Below are positions 26,895-36,251 of a stretch of 42,637 bases of DNA, piece by piece (the first letter of the stretch is position 1; every line of letters begins with the position of its first letter). The position numbers and the translations under genes were made by a program. This DNA is from Candidatus Hatepunaea meridiana (GTDB taxonomy: Bacteria > Electryoneota > AABM5-125-24 > Hatepunaeales > Hatepunaeaceae), in contig JAVCDD010000271.1 in assembly GCA_030765125.1 (NCBI GenBank), positions 1 through 42,637 of the forward strand, written 5' to 3'. The notes beneath the pieces were generated by a model. It did not search any database, was not told the origin of the DNA, and saw only the letters and a list, made by a program, of their open reading frames with translations.

Positions 26895-27014
26895 GGGTGG
26901 CACGGGCTACTTGTTACCCGTGTTTCATTACTGATTTTATACCTCGTTAGATAAAGATACACGGGCAACAAGTAGCCCGTGCCACCCAGTCGCAGGCAGG
27001 GACGCCTACGCTAC
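26895..27014. repeat. Inverted pair of hairpins (cacgggctacttgtt family) plus gtaggcgtc repeat
   Basis: Arms 26895-26923 and 26959-26987 are 29 bases with one mismatch. Each arm folds on itself (cacgggc / gcccgtg around tacttgtt; the left arm has the mismatch). Immediately after, 26991-27014 is an inverted copy of the repeat at 25342-25366. Confidence 0.8.
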
Positions 27015-27046
27015 TACGATAATAAAACATAAACAATAGAAGAAAA

Positions 27047-27787
27047 ATGCGATTAGGATTTTATATTAACCCGATAGCCAAACTCCGCGATTCGGAGATG
27101 GTGAAAGAACCGGAACCGGCGATAATCGCTTCGCAGGCGTTGTTTTCCGGCGCTCAGATTATTATCGCAGGATGGACACAGTCAGGTGGTCTGTTATCAG
27201 AGCGCGATTTGCGTATTTTACGGGAAGTGATTCACGGTGATCTTTTTATCCTTGCACCACTCGATGAAGAACAAATCGAACAGGTAATCAAGTTACGACC
27301 GGAAGGTGTAATTCTTGTATCCTCCGGATGGGATGGAATTAGAGATTTCCACACTGTTCAAGTCGAGGTAGATTCTGAGCAGATGACGTCACAGGCGTCT
27401 ATTTATAAGGTGGCAGGTATCCAAACCTTTGCTTTGATTGAACCGGAACCTAACAATATCAAGACAATAGCTCGCTGCGATTTAACCGGAGTAGTGATTG
27501 ACACATCCGAATATGCCGCCGCCGGGTCTATTAAAGAAGCTGAAGAAACTATAGAAAGACTCGCCGATACAGCGCTGGCAGCCAACAAGTTCGAGCTGGT
27601 TACTGCGGCGGGGCACGGTCTGAATTATCAAAACGTCGGACCAATTGCCGGGTTGCGATATATAGAGGAGATCCTGATAGGAAGATCAATAGTTGCCCGT
27701 TCAGTTTCAACAGGAATTCAAAGCGCTGTTAAAGAAATGGTTAACACAATTGACAGGAATTATTTTACTGCATGCACAAGAAGGTAA
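27047..27787 (+). CDS. PdxJ homologue lacking usual active-site motifs
   Basis: 246 residues, the length of pyridoxine 5'-phosphate synthase. The second half keeps PdxJ landmarks: H190 in AAGHGLNYQNVGPIAG, then ILIGRSIVARSVSTGIQSAVKEM. The first half is altered: INPIAKLRD for IDHVATLR, GWTQSGGLL where PdxJ has HLREDRRHI, and FILAPLDEE where NLEMA is usual, so the His/Arg/Glu residues that bind and convert deoxyxylulose phosphate are missing. It probably does not make pyridoxine phosphate in the standard way. It follows the YibQ-like gene and precedes the collagen-stub lipoproteins. Confidence 0.8.
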   Translation: MRLGFYINPIAKLRDSEMVKEPEPAIIASQALFSGAQIIIAGWTQSGGLLSERDLRILREVIHGDLFILAPLDEEQIEQVIKLRPEGVILVSSGWDGIRDFHTVQVEVDSEQMTSQASIYKVAGIQTFALIEPEPNNIKTIARCDLTGVVIDTSEYAAAGSIKEAEETIERLADTALAANKFELVTAAGHGLNYQNVGPIAGLRYIEEILIGRSIVARSVSTGIQSAVKEMVNTIDRNYFTACTRR

Positions 27788-27793
27788 TAAACC

Positions 27794-27829
27794 TGCTGTA
27801 TTGTTGTATTGCTTAACAACAATACAGCA
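27794..27829. repeat. Hairpin after the PdxJ homologue
   Basis: A perfect 14-bp stem (tgctgtattgttgt / acaacaatacagca) with an 8-base loop, just after the stop. It could be a terminator but is followed by no T-run. Similar caatacagcaata strings occur at about 19280-19305 and 23115-23145. Confidence 0.65.
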
Positions 27830-27875
27830 ATACAGCAATATAACAATTTAACAATTGTAGACCATCAGTTATTCT

Positions 27876-28895
27876 ATGAATATTTATAAAAATAGGTGTG
27901 TCCCGCTATTTAAGGACATTGCGTTTCTCTTAGTATTCACTGTGTTTATTACCATCGGTTGCCAGGGTGACGCCGGTACTCCCGGAACAAGCTTGCTTCC
28001 GCAGGACATCCAGGTTCCTGAAGTCATATTAGTTTCACCGGATGGTCAACGCAATATATTTAACCGTGTTCTCCTCGAAGCTTATGCAGCAGACGACAGC
28101 AGTTTGGGGAATGGTGAGTTTAAGATAGGCAGCCCTGGAGATATTGAACAGGTTGAATTCCTGATTGACGGCGTAATACCGGGAAATGGTGAACTTACTT
28201 TAAACGAACCACCATGGCAGATCCAATGGGATTGCAGTCATTTAAGCGATAGTGTTCATTCATTTCAAGCGCGTGCATGGGATGAAGCCGGTCGGTATGG
28301 TTTATCGTCAGTTGTATTGGTTAAAAAAGGTGATCCTGCAATACAACCCACAGTTGATACTTTAAGCAGCTTTATCGGCGCAGGTATTACCGACGTTAGA
28401 GATAACGATGATATTAACGAGCGATTCAAGTGGAAGCTTCCTGATGAAATGGGTCGTTATACTGGCTTCGGGACAAGGTTTACACCCAGGGCTCCCTGCC
28501 AGATTCGTTATATTTACGTAATGCTCTACGTTGATTATGAATGGACCGGTACAAGGCTGATGAAATTTGAAATCCGCAACGCTAATAATAATCGTCCCGA
28601 CAGTCTTCTTTATGTTGACACTACGTATGCTTCCTGGAAACGAGTGGAACCGGGTGGAACGGATTGGGCAAGATTTAATGTAAAAAGCGACAGCATCCTT
28701 GTATCAGGTGATTTTTTCTTTCTTGTAACGCCGGTAGATAATCAACCGGATGATACATTGGGCTTTTTTGTAGATGACGGATACTGGCGAAATTATCACG
28801 GCGTTAAACATCAGGATGGTGAATGGATATTGTTTTCCGGCGGTCCGCGTGTTACGTACAATCCGCTAATTTATGCGATTGTTAAATATGATTAA
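27876..28895 (+). CDS. Lipoprotein with collagen-like stub, Ig-like domain and C-terminal beta domain
   Basis: 339 residues. Lipobox TIGC, then QGDAGTPGTS, a short Gly-X-Y run right after the lipidated Cys. An Ig-like domain (VEFLIDGVIPGNG ... FQARAWDEAGR) follows, then a C-terminal beta-sandwich of about 170 residues (APCQIRYIYVML ... FEIRNAN ... DGYWRN). It is the first of three tandem paralogues; the next is 29023-29991. Function unknown, location probably outer membrane or cell surface. Confidence 0.78.
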   Translation: MNIYKNRCVPLFKDIAFLLVFTVFITIGCQGDAGTPGTSLLPQDIQVPEVILVSPDGQRNIFNRVLLEAYAADDSSLGNGEFKIGSPGDIEQVEFLIDGVIPGNGELTLNEPPWQIQWDCSHLSDSVHSFQARAWDEAGRYGLSSVVLVKKGDPAIQPTVDTLSSFIGAGITDVRDNDDINERFKWKLPDEMGRYTGFGTRFTPRAPCQIRYIYVMLYVDYEWTGTRLMKFEIRNANNNRPDSLLYVDTTYASWKRVEPGGTDWARFNVKSDSILVSGDFFFLVTPVDNQPDDTLGFFVDDGYWRNYHGVKHQDGEWILFSGGPRVTYNPLIYAIVKYD

Positions 28896-28908
28896 GTATT
28901 CATCCGCT

Positions 28909-29015
28909 GTCAACCCACCGCGGTTGACAAAAATAGCAAACACCCACAGCTCTGCTGTCAACCGCGGTGTGTTGACAACCAGAATATGCAACGCTATCAA
29001 CCCACCGTGGTTGAC
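28909..29015. repeat. Three gtcaacccaccgcggttgac hairpins
   Basis: Copies at 28909-28928 (direct), 28957-28976 (inverted) and 28996-29015 (direct, two changes). Each is a hairpin with gtcaacc/ggttgac stem. They fill the gap before the second paralogue, and an in-frame reading frame runs through all of them from 28873. Confidence 0.85.
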
Positions 29016-29022
29016 AGAAGGA

Positions 29023-29991
29023 ATGGGCGCTTTTATACTCACGCTTATACTACTTATCTCTATAGGCTGCCAGGGACCAGCCGGACCAGCCGGTCTGGAT
29101 GCGGAAGGGGTCGATGTTATACCTCCTACAATTGAACTTGTAAAACCGTATCCATTATCAGAGGTTTGGGATGAGATCACTGTCGCGGCTACGGCTGTTG
29201 ACAATGTTGCTATTAATGAAGTAATCTTTACTTTCGACGGTTCATCTATGGTTAGAGGTCAATTCCTCCGCAGTGACAAACCACCTTATGAATTCACCAT
29301 TGAGGCAATTGACAGAGACAGTGTACGTTACTTTGAACCCGGATGGCATTTTATTGCTGCACGCGCTTATGACACTGCCGGCAATTACACAGACTCTCCT
29401 ATAGTACCGATAAAACTTGGTTTCTCTGATGATCTGCAAGACACCGTCCTTCTGAAACACCACAATAATGTTCCATACTGCAACTGGACATTACCGGATA
29501 CCGCAGGCGCTACAGCATATTGGGCTAGATTCAATGCGGTCAAAAATTGCGACCTTATTTCTATCGAGGTTATGTTGGGTGGGTCGATCAGCGACAGTGC
29601 GGATTGTACGATTGAAATCTGGGATGGAAACATCTTTCCGGAAACTATGAAAATGGATACGATTGTAAGTCCGGATTGGTTGTCAGGTGATCCGGATTGG
29701 CTGCGGATAGACCTTGTAGATAGAGAAATAAGAGTTGAGGATGATTACTTTGTGATAGTTCGCCTTGAGACCACTAATGAGACCGACAGTTTAACGTTGA
29801 TGGCAGATGATGGACTTCCACCCTATCGACGGTCAGGCAGCCTGGATGATGATGGCTTGCATACACTTGTTGAAAAGTACGGCGTTCAGTACAACTTAAT
29901 GATTAATAGTATGCTATATTACGGGGTAGTGGATGAGGATGACGATGAACCTCCGCCAAGTGGATTGAGTCCTCGATGGAGTGACCGTTGA
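29023..29991 (+). CDS. Lipoprotein with collagen-like stub (second of three)
   Basis: 322 residues. Lipobox SIGC, then QGPAGPAGLDAEG (Gly-X-Y), an Ig-like domain (IPPTIELVKPYP ... HFIAARAYDTAGNY) and a C-terminal beta-sandwich ending in a short acidic, proline-rich tail (VDEDDDEPPPSG). I chose the ATG at 29023, since the open frame upstream to 28873 consists of repeat DNA; the AAGGA before it is very close to the start. It overlaps the next start by four bases (TTGA). Confidence 0.78.
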   Translation: MGAFILTLILLISIGCQGPAGPAGLDAEGVDVIPPTIELVKPYPLSEVWDEITVAATAVDNVAINEVIFTFDGSSMVRGQFLRSDKPPYEFTIEAIDRDSVRYFEPGWHFIAARAYDTAGNYTDSPIVPIKLGFSDDLQDTVLLKHHNNVPYCNWTLPDTAGATAYWARFNAVKNCDLISIEVMLGGSISDSADCTIEIWDGNIFPETMKMDTIVSPDWLSGDPDWLRIDLVDREIRVEDDYFVIVRLETTNETDSLTLMADDGLPPYRRSGSLDDDGLHTLVEKYGVQYNLMINSMLYYGVVDEDDDEPPPSGLSPRWSDR

Positions 29992-30395
29992 AGAATGCCC
30001 TAAAATTGTCAATAACGCTTGTTTCTATTATTATAAGCTTATGGATTATCGGTTGTGAAGGACCAACCGGAGCACCTGGAGACAATGCTGAATTAGCGGA
30101 TTCTCTCGCTCCACAAATTGAGTGGATATCTCCTGAACCGGGTTTAGTTATTGACAGTGCTGTAACTCTATCCGTCCGAGCATCAGATGACGATGCAGTT
30201 CGCCAGATGTCTTTTTACATTGCTGGTCTAGAATTTTCAGGTATTCTTATTGATTCGGCTCAGGGAATATACGAGTTCGAATGGCTGGCAAAGAATTGGG
30301 AGGAAGGACCGTATACATTGATGGCGCGCGTCTGGGACAGAGCACGGAATTGTGCAACCACGCCGGTTATTTTCGTTCAGGTTGAACATCCTTGA
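29988..30395 (+). CDS. Lipoprotein with collagen-like stub (third, short)
   Basis: 135 residues. Lipobox IIGC, then EGPTGAPGDNAE and one Ig-like domain (APQIEWISPEPG ... YTLMARVWDRARN). It lacks the C-terminal beta-sandwich of its two upstream paralogues. The TTG start overlaps the previous stop (TTGA) with GGAG seven bases upstream, so it is translationally coupled. Confidence 0.78.
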   Translation: MKNALKLSITLVSIIISLWIIGCEGPTGAPGDNAELADSLAPQIEWISPEPGLVIDSAVTLSVRASDDDAVRQMSFYIAGLEFSGILIDSAQGIYEFEWLAKNWEEGPYTLMARVWDRARNCATTPVIFVQVEHP

Positions 30396-30465
30396 TGGTT
30401 CTGTTTATCGGGTGGGACAGCCATTCCTGTCTGTCAGTAGATTGGATACCCATATCCGACAATCC

Positions 30466-30536
30466 AGTAGGTTGGACACTCTTGTCCGACTTTTATTGTG
30501 AACAACATTGAGTCAGGCAGGAGTATCTGACCTACT
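30466..30536. repeat. Imperfect inverted repeat (gtaggttggacactcttgtcc family)
   Basis: Left arm 30466-30490 has ttggacactcttgtccgac. Right arm about 30512-30536 is a diverged inverted copy (gtcaggcaggagtatctgac). More fragments (cattcctgtctgtcagtaga, ggtaggaatgtctacc) lie on either side. The region separates the lipoproteins from the prenyltransferase. Confidence 0.7.
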
Positions 30537-30551
30537 TAACTTGGGGTAGGA

Positions 30552-31496
30552 ATGTCTACCCTGTCCAACGAATTAAAAAAAGGGGAAATGCAAATAAAAA
30601 CCATCTTCGCGGCGCTTCGTGCACCGTTCTTTACTGCGGTAATCGTACCCGTGATCTTAGGATCGGTTATGGCGTGGAATCATAGCTTTGAATTCCAATG
30701 GGGATTGTTTTTTCTGGCGTTGATCGGCGCTCTTGCCTTGCATGCCGGAGCTAACACCATTAACGATTACTTCGACCATCGCAGCAGCAATGATGAACTC
30801 AACGAAGAATTCATCCGACCGTTTACCGGGGGCAGCCGTCTCATCCAGACCGGAGCGCTCACTGCCAAAGGTATGCTGACGATCTCCATTGTGTGTTATT
30901 CGATAGGTATTGCCATCGGTCTGTATCTTACTTATACAAGAGGACTTCCAATACTCTGGATCGGTATGATCGGTGTTGCCTGCGGTGTGCTTTATGTTGC
31001 ACCGGGGATCAATCTGGTCGGGCGCGGCGTCGGTGAGTTTGCGATTGCGCTGGCATTTGGGCTATGCAGCGTCAATGGAGCTTACTTTGTGCTGGCACAG
31101 TCATTTAATCCGGAAGTCATATTAGCCTCAATACCCATCGGCATCTTGATAACATTAGTGCTCTTCATCAACGAATTCCCCGATTACAAAGCGGATGAAG
31201 CTGTCGGTAAGACGCACTGGGTCATCAGACTCGGCAAAAAACGCGCTGCCAGGGGATACGTTGTTTTAATGATAGCAGCTTATGTCTCGATAATAGTATT
31301 AGTCATTATATATTCTAAACTATGGTTGTTAATCAGTTTATTAACCATCCCCATCGCCATCAAAGCTATTCGCAACACAATCGCCAATTATGATAACGTT
31401 TCAGAATTTCTCCCATCCTGTGCGGGAACGGTTATGACGCATTTGTTGACGGGTTTGCTGTTGACTTCGGGGTATGTACTGCAGACGGTGTTTTAG
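30552..31496 (+). CDS. UbiA/MenA-type prenyltransferase
   Basis: 314 residues with about eight membrane segments. N71-D72xxD75 in NTINDYFDHR is the first aspartate motif, and D211xxxD215 in NEFPDYKAD the second, as in the UbiA superfamily. Closest in character to MenA, which prenylates 1,4-dihydroxy-2-naphthoate in menaquinone synthesis. The first ATG (30552) lies in a hairpin repeat (ggtaggaatgtctacc); the ATG at 30588 behind AAAGGGGAA is an equally good start. No other men genes are in the window. Confidence 0.82.
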   Translation: MSTLSNELKKGEMQIKTIFAALRAPFFTAVIVPVILGSVMAWNHSFEFQWGLFFLALIGALALHAGANTINDYFDHRSSNDELNEEFIRPFTGGSRLIQTGALTAKGMLTISIVCYSIGIAIGLYLTYTRGLPILWIGMIGVACGVLYVAPGINLVGRGVGEFAIALAFGLCSVNGAYFVLAQSFNPEVILASIPIGILITLVLFINEFPDYKADEAVGKTHWVIRLGKKRAARGYVVLMIAAYVSIIVLVIIYSKLWLLISLLTIPIAIKAIRNTIANYDNVSEFLPSCAGTVMTHLLTGLLLTSGYVLQTVF

Positions 31497-31689
31497 GAGT
31501 GAGCAAGTGAGAAAGTTTGAATGAGTGAACCCTTTTTTTAGTTAGAGAGACGACAGAGCGGATTGTCTCTGAAGGATTATTGAAAGTCTCTATTTGTAAT
31601 CCATTCCCCGGCTTCGATGAAGTAGGGCTACGTGCTTGTGATGTATTGTACCATTGTAAATTATGTAAATCAAAATAGTGAGGTGTGAA

Positions 31690-32673
31690 ATGTTCAGAAT
31701 AATATTTTTACTTTTGTTCTTGGTGTCTTTCATTGGCTGCGAAGACACATCTTCGACAGCGCCATATATCTGGTCATTGAGATTCAACATTACACATGAA
31801 GTCGGTCTGTGGGTAAGCGATCCAAAAGCAGGAATTCACAGCTTGGTCGTTCTCCAGAACAAAGCATTCTGTACCAACAGCACTGGTGGAATGTACGTTG
31901 TAAATGTAAGTGGAATACCCAGGGTGGAAAATGTGATCACAGAAGAGATCGGAGAAGTGCATTATCTCGACACAGACGGAAGCAATGTTTATTACGTTGA
32001 CAGTCATTGGAAAACAGTAAACAGACTTTCAATAAATTCAGAGATTACAGGCTCGACGACTCTTCCAAGACAGCCTTATGCTATAGGAGTTTCCGACTCT
32101 CTCGTTGTTGTCGGTTGTCAGTGGGCTATTGTGTTATTTGACAAGGAATTAACGCTAATAAAAACCGTTCCGTTAGTTGGTAGAGCAAGTGCTGTGACCT
32201 TTGATAATGACAGAATTTTCTGTACCTATAATCACAATCATGAAACTTGTGGCGTAGTTGTGCTGTCAAGTACAGGAGAGTTCATTTCACGGTTTGAACA
32301 ACCAACTTACCATTGTGGAATTGACGACATAGTAATCGTTGGGGATGATGTTCTACTGGCACGGCAATACGCGGGAGTTCAAATTATCAAATTTGACGGA
32401 AACAGCTTTACTGATTTAGGAAACTTTTCCCGTTACAGCCTACGCGTTCATGCCCACAGATTGCATATCGAAAACGACTACATTATAGTTCTTGATTCGT
32501 CACGCCCCGATGGCATTTTTTTCTTTGATTCCATTGAAAATCTTAAGCAGGGAATATTAGAAGGAGCCTTCCCAAGTAACAGGATGATCGAAGCGTTCGG
32601 TTTCCTGACCGACAGCACATTTTGTGCTTGTGACTTTGGGAGATTTATGGTTGTGGGAATTAACGAATTGTAA
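31690..32673 (+). CDS. Lipoprotein with predicted beta-propeller
   Basis: 327 residues. Lipobox FIGC (FLLLFLVSFIGCED), then about six repeats of roughly 45 residues with alternating strands (AGIHSLVVLQNKAFCTNSTG, VGDDVLLARQYAGVQIIKF), which suggests a beta-propeller akin to LVIVD proteins. No T9SS domain. Start at 31690 is supported by GAGGTG five bases upstream; a GTG at 31678 is in frame. Function unknown. Confidence 0.72.
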   Translation: MFRIIFLLLFLVSFIGCEDTSSTAPYIWSLRFNITHEVGLWVSDPKAGIHSLVVLQNKAFCTNSTGGMYVVNVSGIPRVENVITEEIGEVHYLDTDGSNVYYVDSHWKTVNRLSINSEITGSTTLPRQPYAIGVSDSLVVVGCQWAIVLFDKELTLIKTVPLVGRASAVTFDNDRIFCTYNHNHETCGVVVLSSTGEFISRFEQPTYHCGIDDIVIVGDDVLLARQYAGVQIIKFDGNSFTDLGNFSRYSLRVHAHRLHIENDYIIVLDSSRPDGIFFFDSIENLKQGILEGAFPSNRMIEAFGFLTDSTFCACDFGRFMVVGINEL

Positions 32674-32762
32674 ACGTAGCTCTTACAAAGTAAGAAATTG
32701 CGAAAGTCTGTTTGAATTTCTTATCCTTTGTATCCTGAGTATCATGTAGTAATAATAGTATA

Positions 32763-32787
32763 GTAGCCCGGTTTCTCCGAAACCGGG
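32763..32787. repeat. cccggtttctccgaaaccggg hairpin repeat
   Basis: A hairpin (cccggttt / aaaccggg, loop ctccg) preceded by gtag. An inverted, slightly diverged copy is at 23070-23094. It lies just upstream of the HAD gene. Confidence 0.75.
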
Positions 32788-32821
32788 AGCGCTGCAGTAT
32801 TTACAAAAGTCTATTGAAAGA

Positions 32822-33508
32822 ATGACAGAGCAGATCAAAGCCATATCCTTCGATGGTGACGGAACACTCTGGGACTTCAACAAGGTTATGGAACACTCGC
32901 TGAAGATCGTCCTCGATGATATGTACTTGAAATATGGTGATGAGCTACCGGAACAGGTTGATGTTCCTTTTATGATTTCCGTTCGTAATGAAGTGGCTGA
33001 GAAGCACAAAGGGAAAATTACTAATCTTGAAGAAGTCCGCCGTTTGGCTTTCGTTGAAACTCTGTCGAGAATTGGCATTCCTGATGATAGATATGCGGAT
33101 TATCTGAATCAACTATATCTGAAACATAGATTTGAAGACGTTGAATTGTATGCGGATGTTATGCCCGCAATGGAAGCGATTCAAGAGAATTACCTGATAG
33201 CTCTCATCTCCAACGGGAATGGATACCCTGACAGGTGCGGATTGTCCGATATATTTGACGTGGTAGCTTTTTCTCAGGACTACGGTTTTGAGAAACCTGA
33301 TGAACGACTCTTCAGAGATGCTTTTAACAGGTTGAATTGCTTTCCTGAACAGGTAATGCACATTGGCGATTCTTGCGAGAATGACTATATAGGCGCTAAT
33401 AAGGCTGGCGCTGTCGGAATTTGGCTGAATCGCGACAACAAACCCGTTCCTGATGGTTGTACCAAATGGATTTCTAATTTGAGGGATTGTTTTAAATATC
33501 TAACTTAA
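32822..33508 (+). CDS. HAD-family hydrolase
   Basis: 228 residues. D11 and D13 in SFDGDGTLW are the nucleophile and acid/base pair; SNGNG is motif II; the Lys of FEKPDERLF is motif III; HIGDSCENDYIGA is motif IV. A helical cap lies between motifs I and II. It is probably a phosphatase or phosphoglycolate/nucleotide-type hydrolase; substrate unknown. Cytoplasmic. Confidence 0.88.
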   Translation: MTEQIKAISFDGDGTLWDFNKVMEHSLKIVLDDMYLKYGDELPEQVDVPFMISVRNEVAEKHKGKITNLEEVRRLAFVETLSRIGIPDDRYADYLNQLYLKHRFEDVELYADVMPAMEAIQENYLIALISNGNGYPDRCGLSDIFDVVAFSQDYGFEKPDERLFRDAFNRLNCFPEQVMHIGDSCENDYIGANKAGAVGIWLNRDNKPVPDGCTKWISNLRDCFKYLT

Positions 33509-33570
33509 TAAGTTACAAGTAAGCAATATCTCGTTTTGCGAGGCGCTTTCACACTTTCACACTTTTCAAC

Positions 33571-36018
33571 TTGCAAACTCCCCAACATATCAACCTTGCC
33601 GAAATTAACTTCGCTGATACTCCGTTCGGCGGTTATAACTATCGTGTACCTTCAAATACGTCAGCCTATAAAGTTGGCATCCGCGTCATAGTTTCCTTTG
33701 GCAGTCGTCGCAGGATAGGTATCATTACCCGCATCTACAAAGGCGACGATGATCCTCGTCTAAAAGACATCCTCGAACCTATAGACCAATCCCCGCTAAT
33801 ACCTGATGACGTGATAAAATTAACCCGCTGGATTGCCGATTACTATGTCTGCGAATGGGGCGAAGCTCTGAATGCAGCAATTCCGAGTGGATTGAAACCA
33901 ACAGGGCAGGAGAAATATAAACTGTCTGAACTGGGATTGTCGGAACCTTTAATTGCTGAAGAGTCCGGTCCTGCTGCTGATTTATGGCGGGCTCTGCGAA
34001 AAGTCCCTCTATCTGTCGGACAGATCCGCAGGAGGTTTCCCAATGGATCAGGGTTACTCGATAAATTCCGCAGGCGGGGCTGGGTCGAACTGACCGAACT
34101 TGAACCGCGAAGATCCATTCATACTATGACGGTTAAGTATAGCTGGACAGGCGAAGTTAGTTATGATGAAGCTCGTGAAACTCTGCCGGAGAAGGCACAC
34201 AAACTGCGCAAAGCTGTTGATCTGCTCGATGCTGCTAACGGACAAATCACACAGAAGGAACTTAGTAGAATACAGACCGGATTTGGCGCAATTATGCGCA
34301 ATCTGCTCAAGAAAGGCTGGGTAATTCAAAACACAGTTCCGGTTGGTGTTCTAAGCTCAGCTCAAGAAGGACTTGAAGAGACGGCTGACGGTGTTGCTGA
34401 ACTCACACCCAGGCAGGCTGAGATTGTCGTTAAAGTTCGAGCAGCATTGAAAACCGGTAAATTTGAATCCTTCCTGCTGCACGGCATAACCGGCAGCGGC
34501 AAGACACTGGTTTATCTTGAGATCATCGCTGAAGCGCTCGCGCTTGGAAAAGGCTCTATCGTAATGGTTCCCGAAATTTCACTAACGCCTCAACTTACAG
34601 GTCGCGTACGAAGGCGCTTTGGGGATAACGTTATTGTAACACACAGCAGACTTTCCCCGACTGAGCGAAGAGACGTGTGGGCGAACGTTCGATCTGGAAA
34701 AGCTCGCATTGTGATCGGACCAAGATCGGTACTCTTCGCTCCGATGCGGGAATTGGGCTTAATCGTCATTGATGAGGAACACGACGACAGCTACTGCCAA
34801 TCCGAACCGGCTCCGCGCTATAATGGCAGGAATGCAGCGCTCTATCGCGCCCGTCTGTGTGGAGCGGTTGCGCTGCTCGGCTCGGCAACACCGGACGTTT
34901 GCAGCTATAACAACGCTCTCGATAAACGTTATCGGTTGGTAGAACTGCCGGAACGCTACGGCAAGGGGGATGTGCCTGATATTTGGGTTGTCAAGTGGAG
35001 TTCTGAAGCGAAAGCCGGAATCTTAAGTCCCCAGTTGAAAAGCCGCCTCCAGCAGAGGTTGGAAAGCAAAGAACAGACGATCCTATTGGTCAACCGGCGC
35101 GGTTTCTCCACTATCATAAAATGTCCCGATTGTGGAGATGTGGCAAATTGCCCAAATTGTGATATTACACTCCGCTATCATCGTGTCGGTCAGAAGCTCG
35201 CCTGTCATTATTGCGGATATGAGCAGACTGTAATAGACGTCTGTCCAAAATGCCAGGGGAAGAGACTCGTCTATAGCGGGCTTGGCACGCAGCGCGCTCA
35301 AAGAGAACTCGAAGCGACATTTCCCGACGCCCGCATTGAAAGGATGGATTTGGATACGACACGACGGCTGGGAGCGCACCAGGAAATACTATCACGCTTT
35401 GCCCGTCGGGAATTTGACGTACTGCTCGGCACCCAGATGGTCGCCAAAGGTCACGATTTCCCCGGCGTTACGTTAGTGGGCATACTGCTGGCAGACCTGG
35501 AATGGCTCAAACCGGATTTCAGATCGGTGGAGAAGGCGTTCCGTATGCTAACGCAAGCTTCCGGCAGAACGGGTCGCGCAGGCAAGGGCGAGGTTGTCAT
35601 ACAGGCTTGGGACCCTACACATCCAATGCTCAGATGGGTTCAGGGGCATAATTATCATAAGATGTTTGAGGCTGAGGTAGTTTCAAGGAAAGAGCTCGGT
35701 TACCCTCCGTTTGGCGACTTAATTCGTATTCTTGTCCGTTGTCCCGATCAGAAAACAGTCATTGAGGCAGCAAAATCTCTAAAGGAAGCTTTAACAAATC
35801 AATTAACAGGCTGCGTTATCCTTGGACCGGCGCCTCCTCCTGTTGAGAAGGTTGAAAAGCACTATCGAAGAGGAATATTACTTAAATTACCAAAACGAAA
35901 TATTGCAGTTACCAGACGAGTTAAGAAAGTATTACGAGAAGTCCTGCCGGAGTTCAGGAATCGATATAAGCGTGCGGAAGTTAGGTTTATTGTGAATGTT
36001 GATCCGGTGGAAATTTGA
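33571..36018 (+). CDS. priA: Primosomal protein N' (PriA helicase)
   Basis: 815 residues. The N-terminal DNA-binding part opens with INFADTPFGGYNYRVP; Walker A GITGSGKT at 305-312; DEEHDDSY (DEEH at 401-404); GSATPD; then the zinc-binding insert with four CxxC-type pairs (CPDC, CPNC, CHYC, CPKC); then the helicase C motifs with LLGTQMVAKGHDFP and QASGRTGRAGKG. PriA restarts stalled replication forks by loading DnaB. The start is a TTG after a low-complexity tttcacactttcac stretch; no better codon is near. Confidence 0.95.
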   Translation: MQTPQHINLAEINFADTPFGGYNYRVPSNTSAYKVGIRVIVSFGSRRRIGIITRIYKGDDDPRLKDILEPIDQSPLIPDDVIKLTRWIADYYVCEWGEALNAAIPSGLKPTGQEKYKLSELGLSEPLIAEESGPAADLWRALRKVPLSVGQIRRRFPNGSGLLDKFRRRGWVELTELEPRRSIHTMTVKYSWTGEVSYDEARETLPEKAHKLRKAVDLLDAANGQITQKELSRIQTGFGAIMRNLLKKGWVIQNTVPVGVLSSAQEGLEETADGVAELTPRQAEIVVKVRAALKTGKFESFLLHGITGSGKTLVYLEIIAEALALGKGSIVMVPEISLTPQLTGRVRRRFGDNVIVTHSRLSPTERRDVWANVRSGKARIVIGPRSVLFAPMRELGLIVIDEEHDDSYCQSEPAPRYNGRNAALYRARLCGAVALLGSATPDVCSYNNALDKRYRLVELPERYGKGDVPDIWVVKWSSEAKAGILSPQLKSRLQQRLESKEQTILLVNRRGFSTIIKCPDCGDVANCPNCDITLRYHRVGQKLACHYCGYEQTVIDVCPKCQGKRLVYSGLGTQRAQRELEATFPDARIERMDLDTTRRLGAHQEILSRFARREFDVLLGTQMVAKGHDFPGVTLVGILLADLEWLKPDFRSVEKAFRMLTQASGRTGRAGKGEVVIQAWDPTHPMLRWVQGHNYHKMFEAEVVSRKELGYPPFGDLIRILVRCPDQKTVIEAAKSLKEALTNQLTGCVILGPAPPPVEKVEKHYRRGILLKLPKRNIAVTRRVKKVLREVLPEFRNRYKRAEVRFIVNVDPVEI

Positions 36019-36251
36019 ATAATCGCTTAGAATGTGCGCTTCAGCGCGTACACACTATGTAAAACTGCGTTACATCGTCACCGAGAGGGTGCAAAGCCTT
36101 TGTGGGTGGGGGTTAGAAGGGGTGACGATAATGTGACGGAAGGTGACGGGGTGTTGAGGGGTAAACCAGTGCAGCTTTTTTGGACAGGTTTGTTATACTG
36201 AATTGAAAAGTAAACTAAAGAATAAACAACTGCTTTCAGGAGTGAAATATT

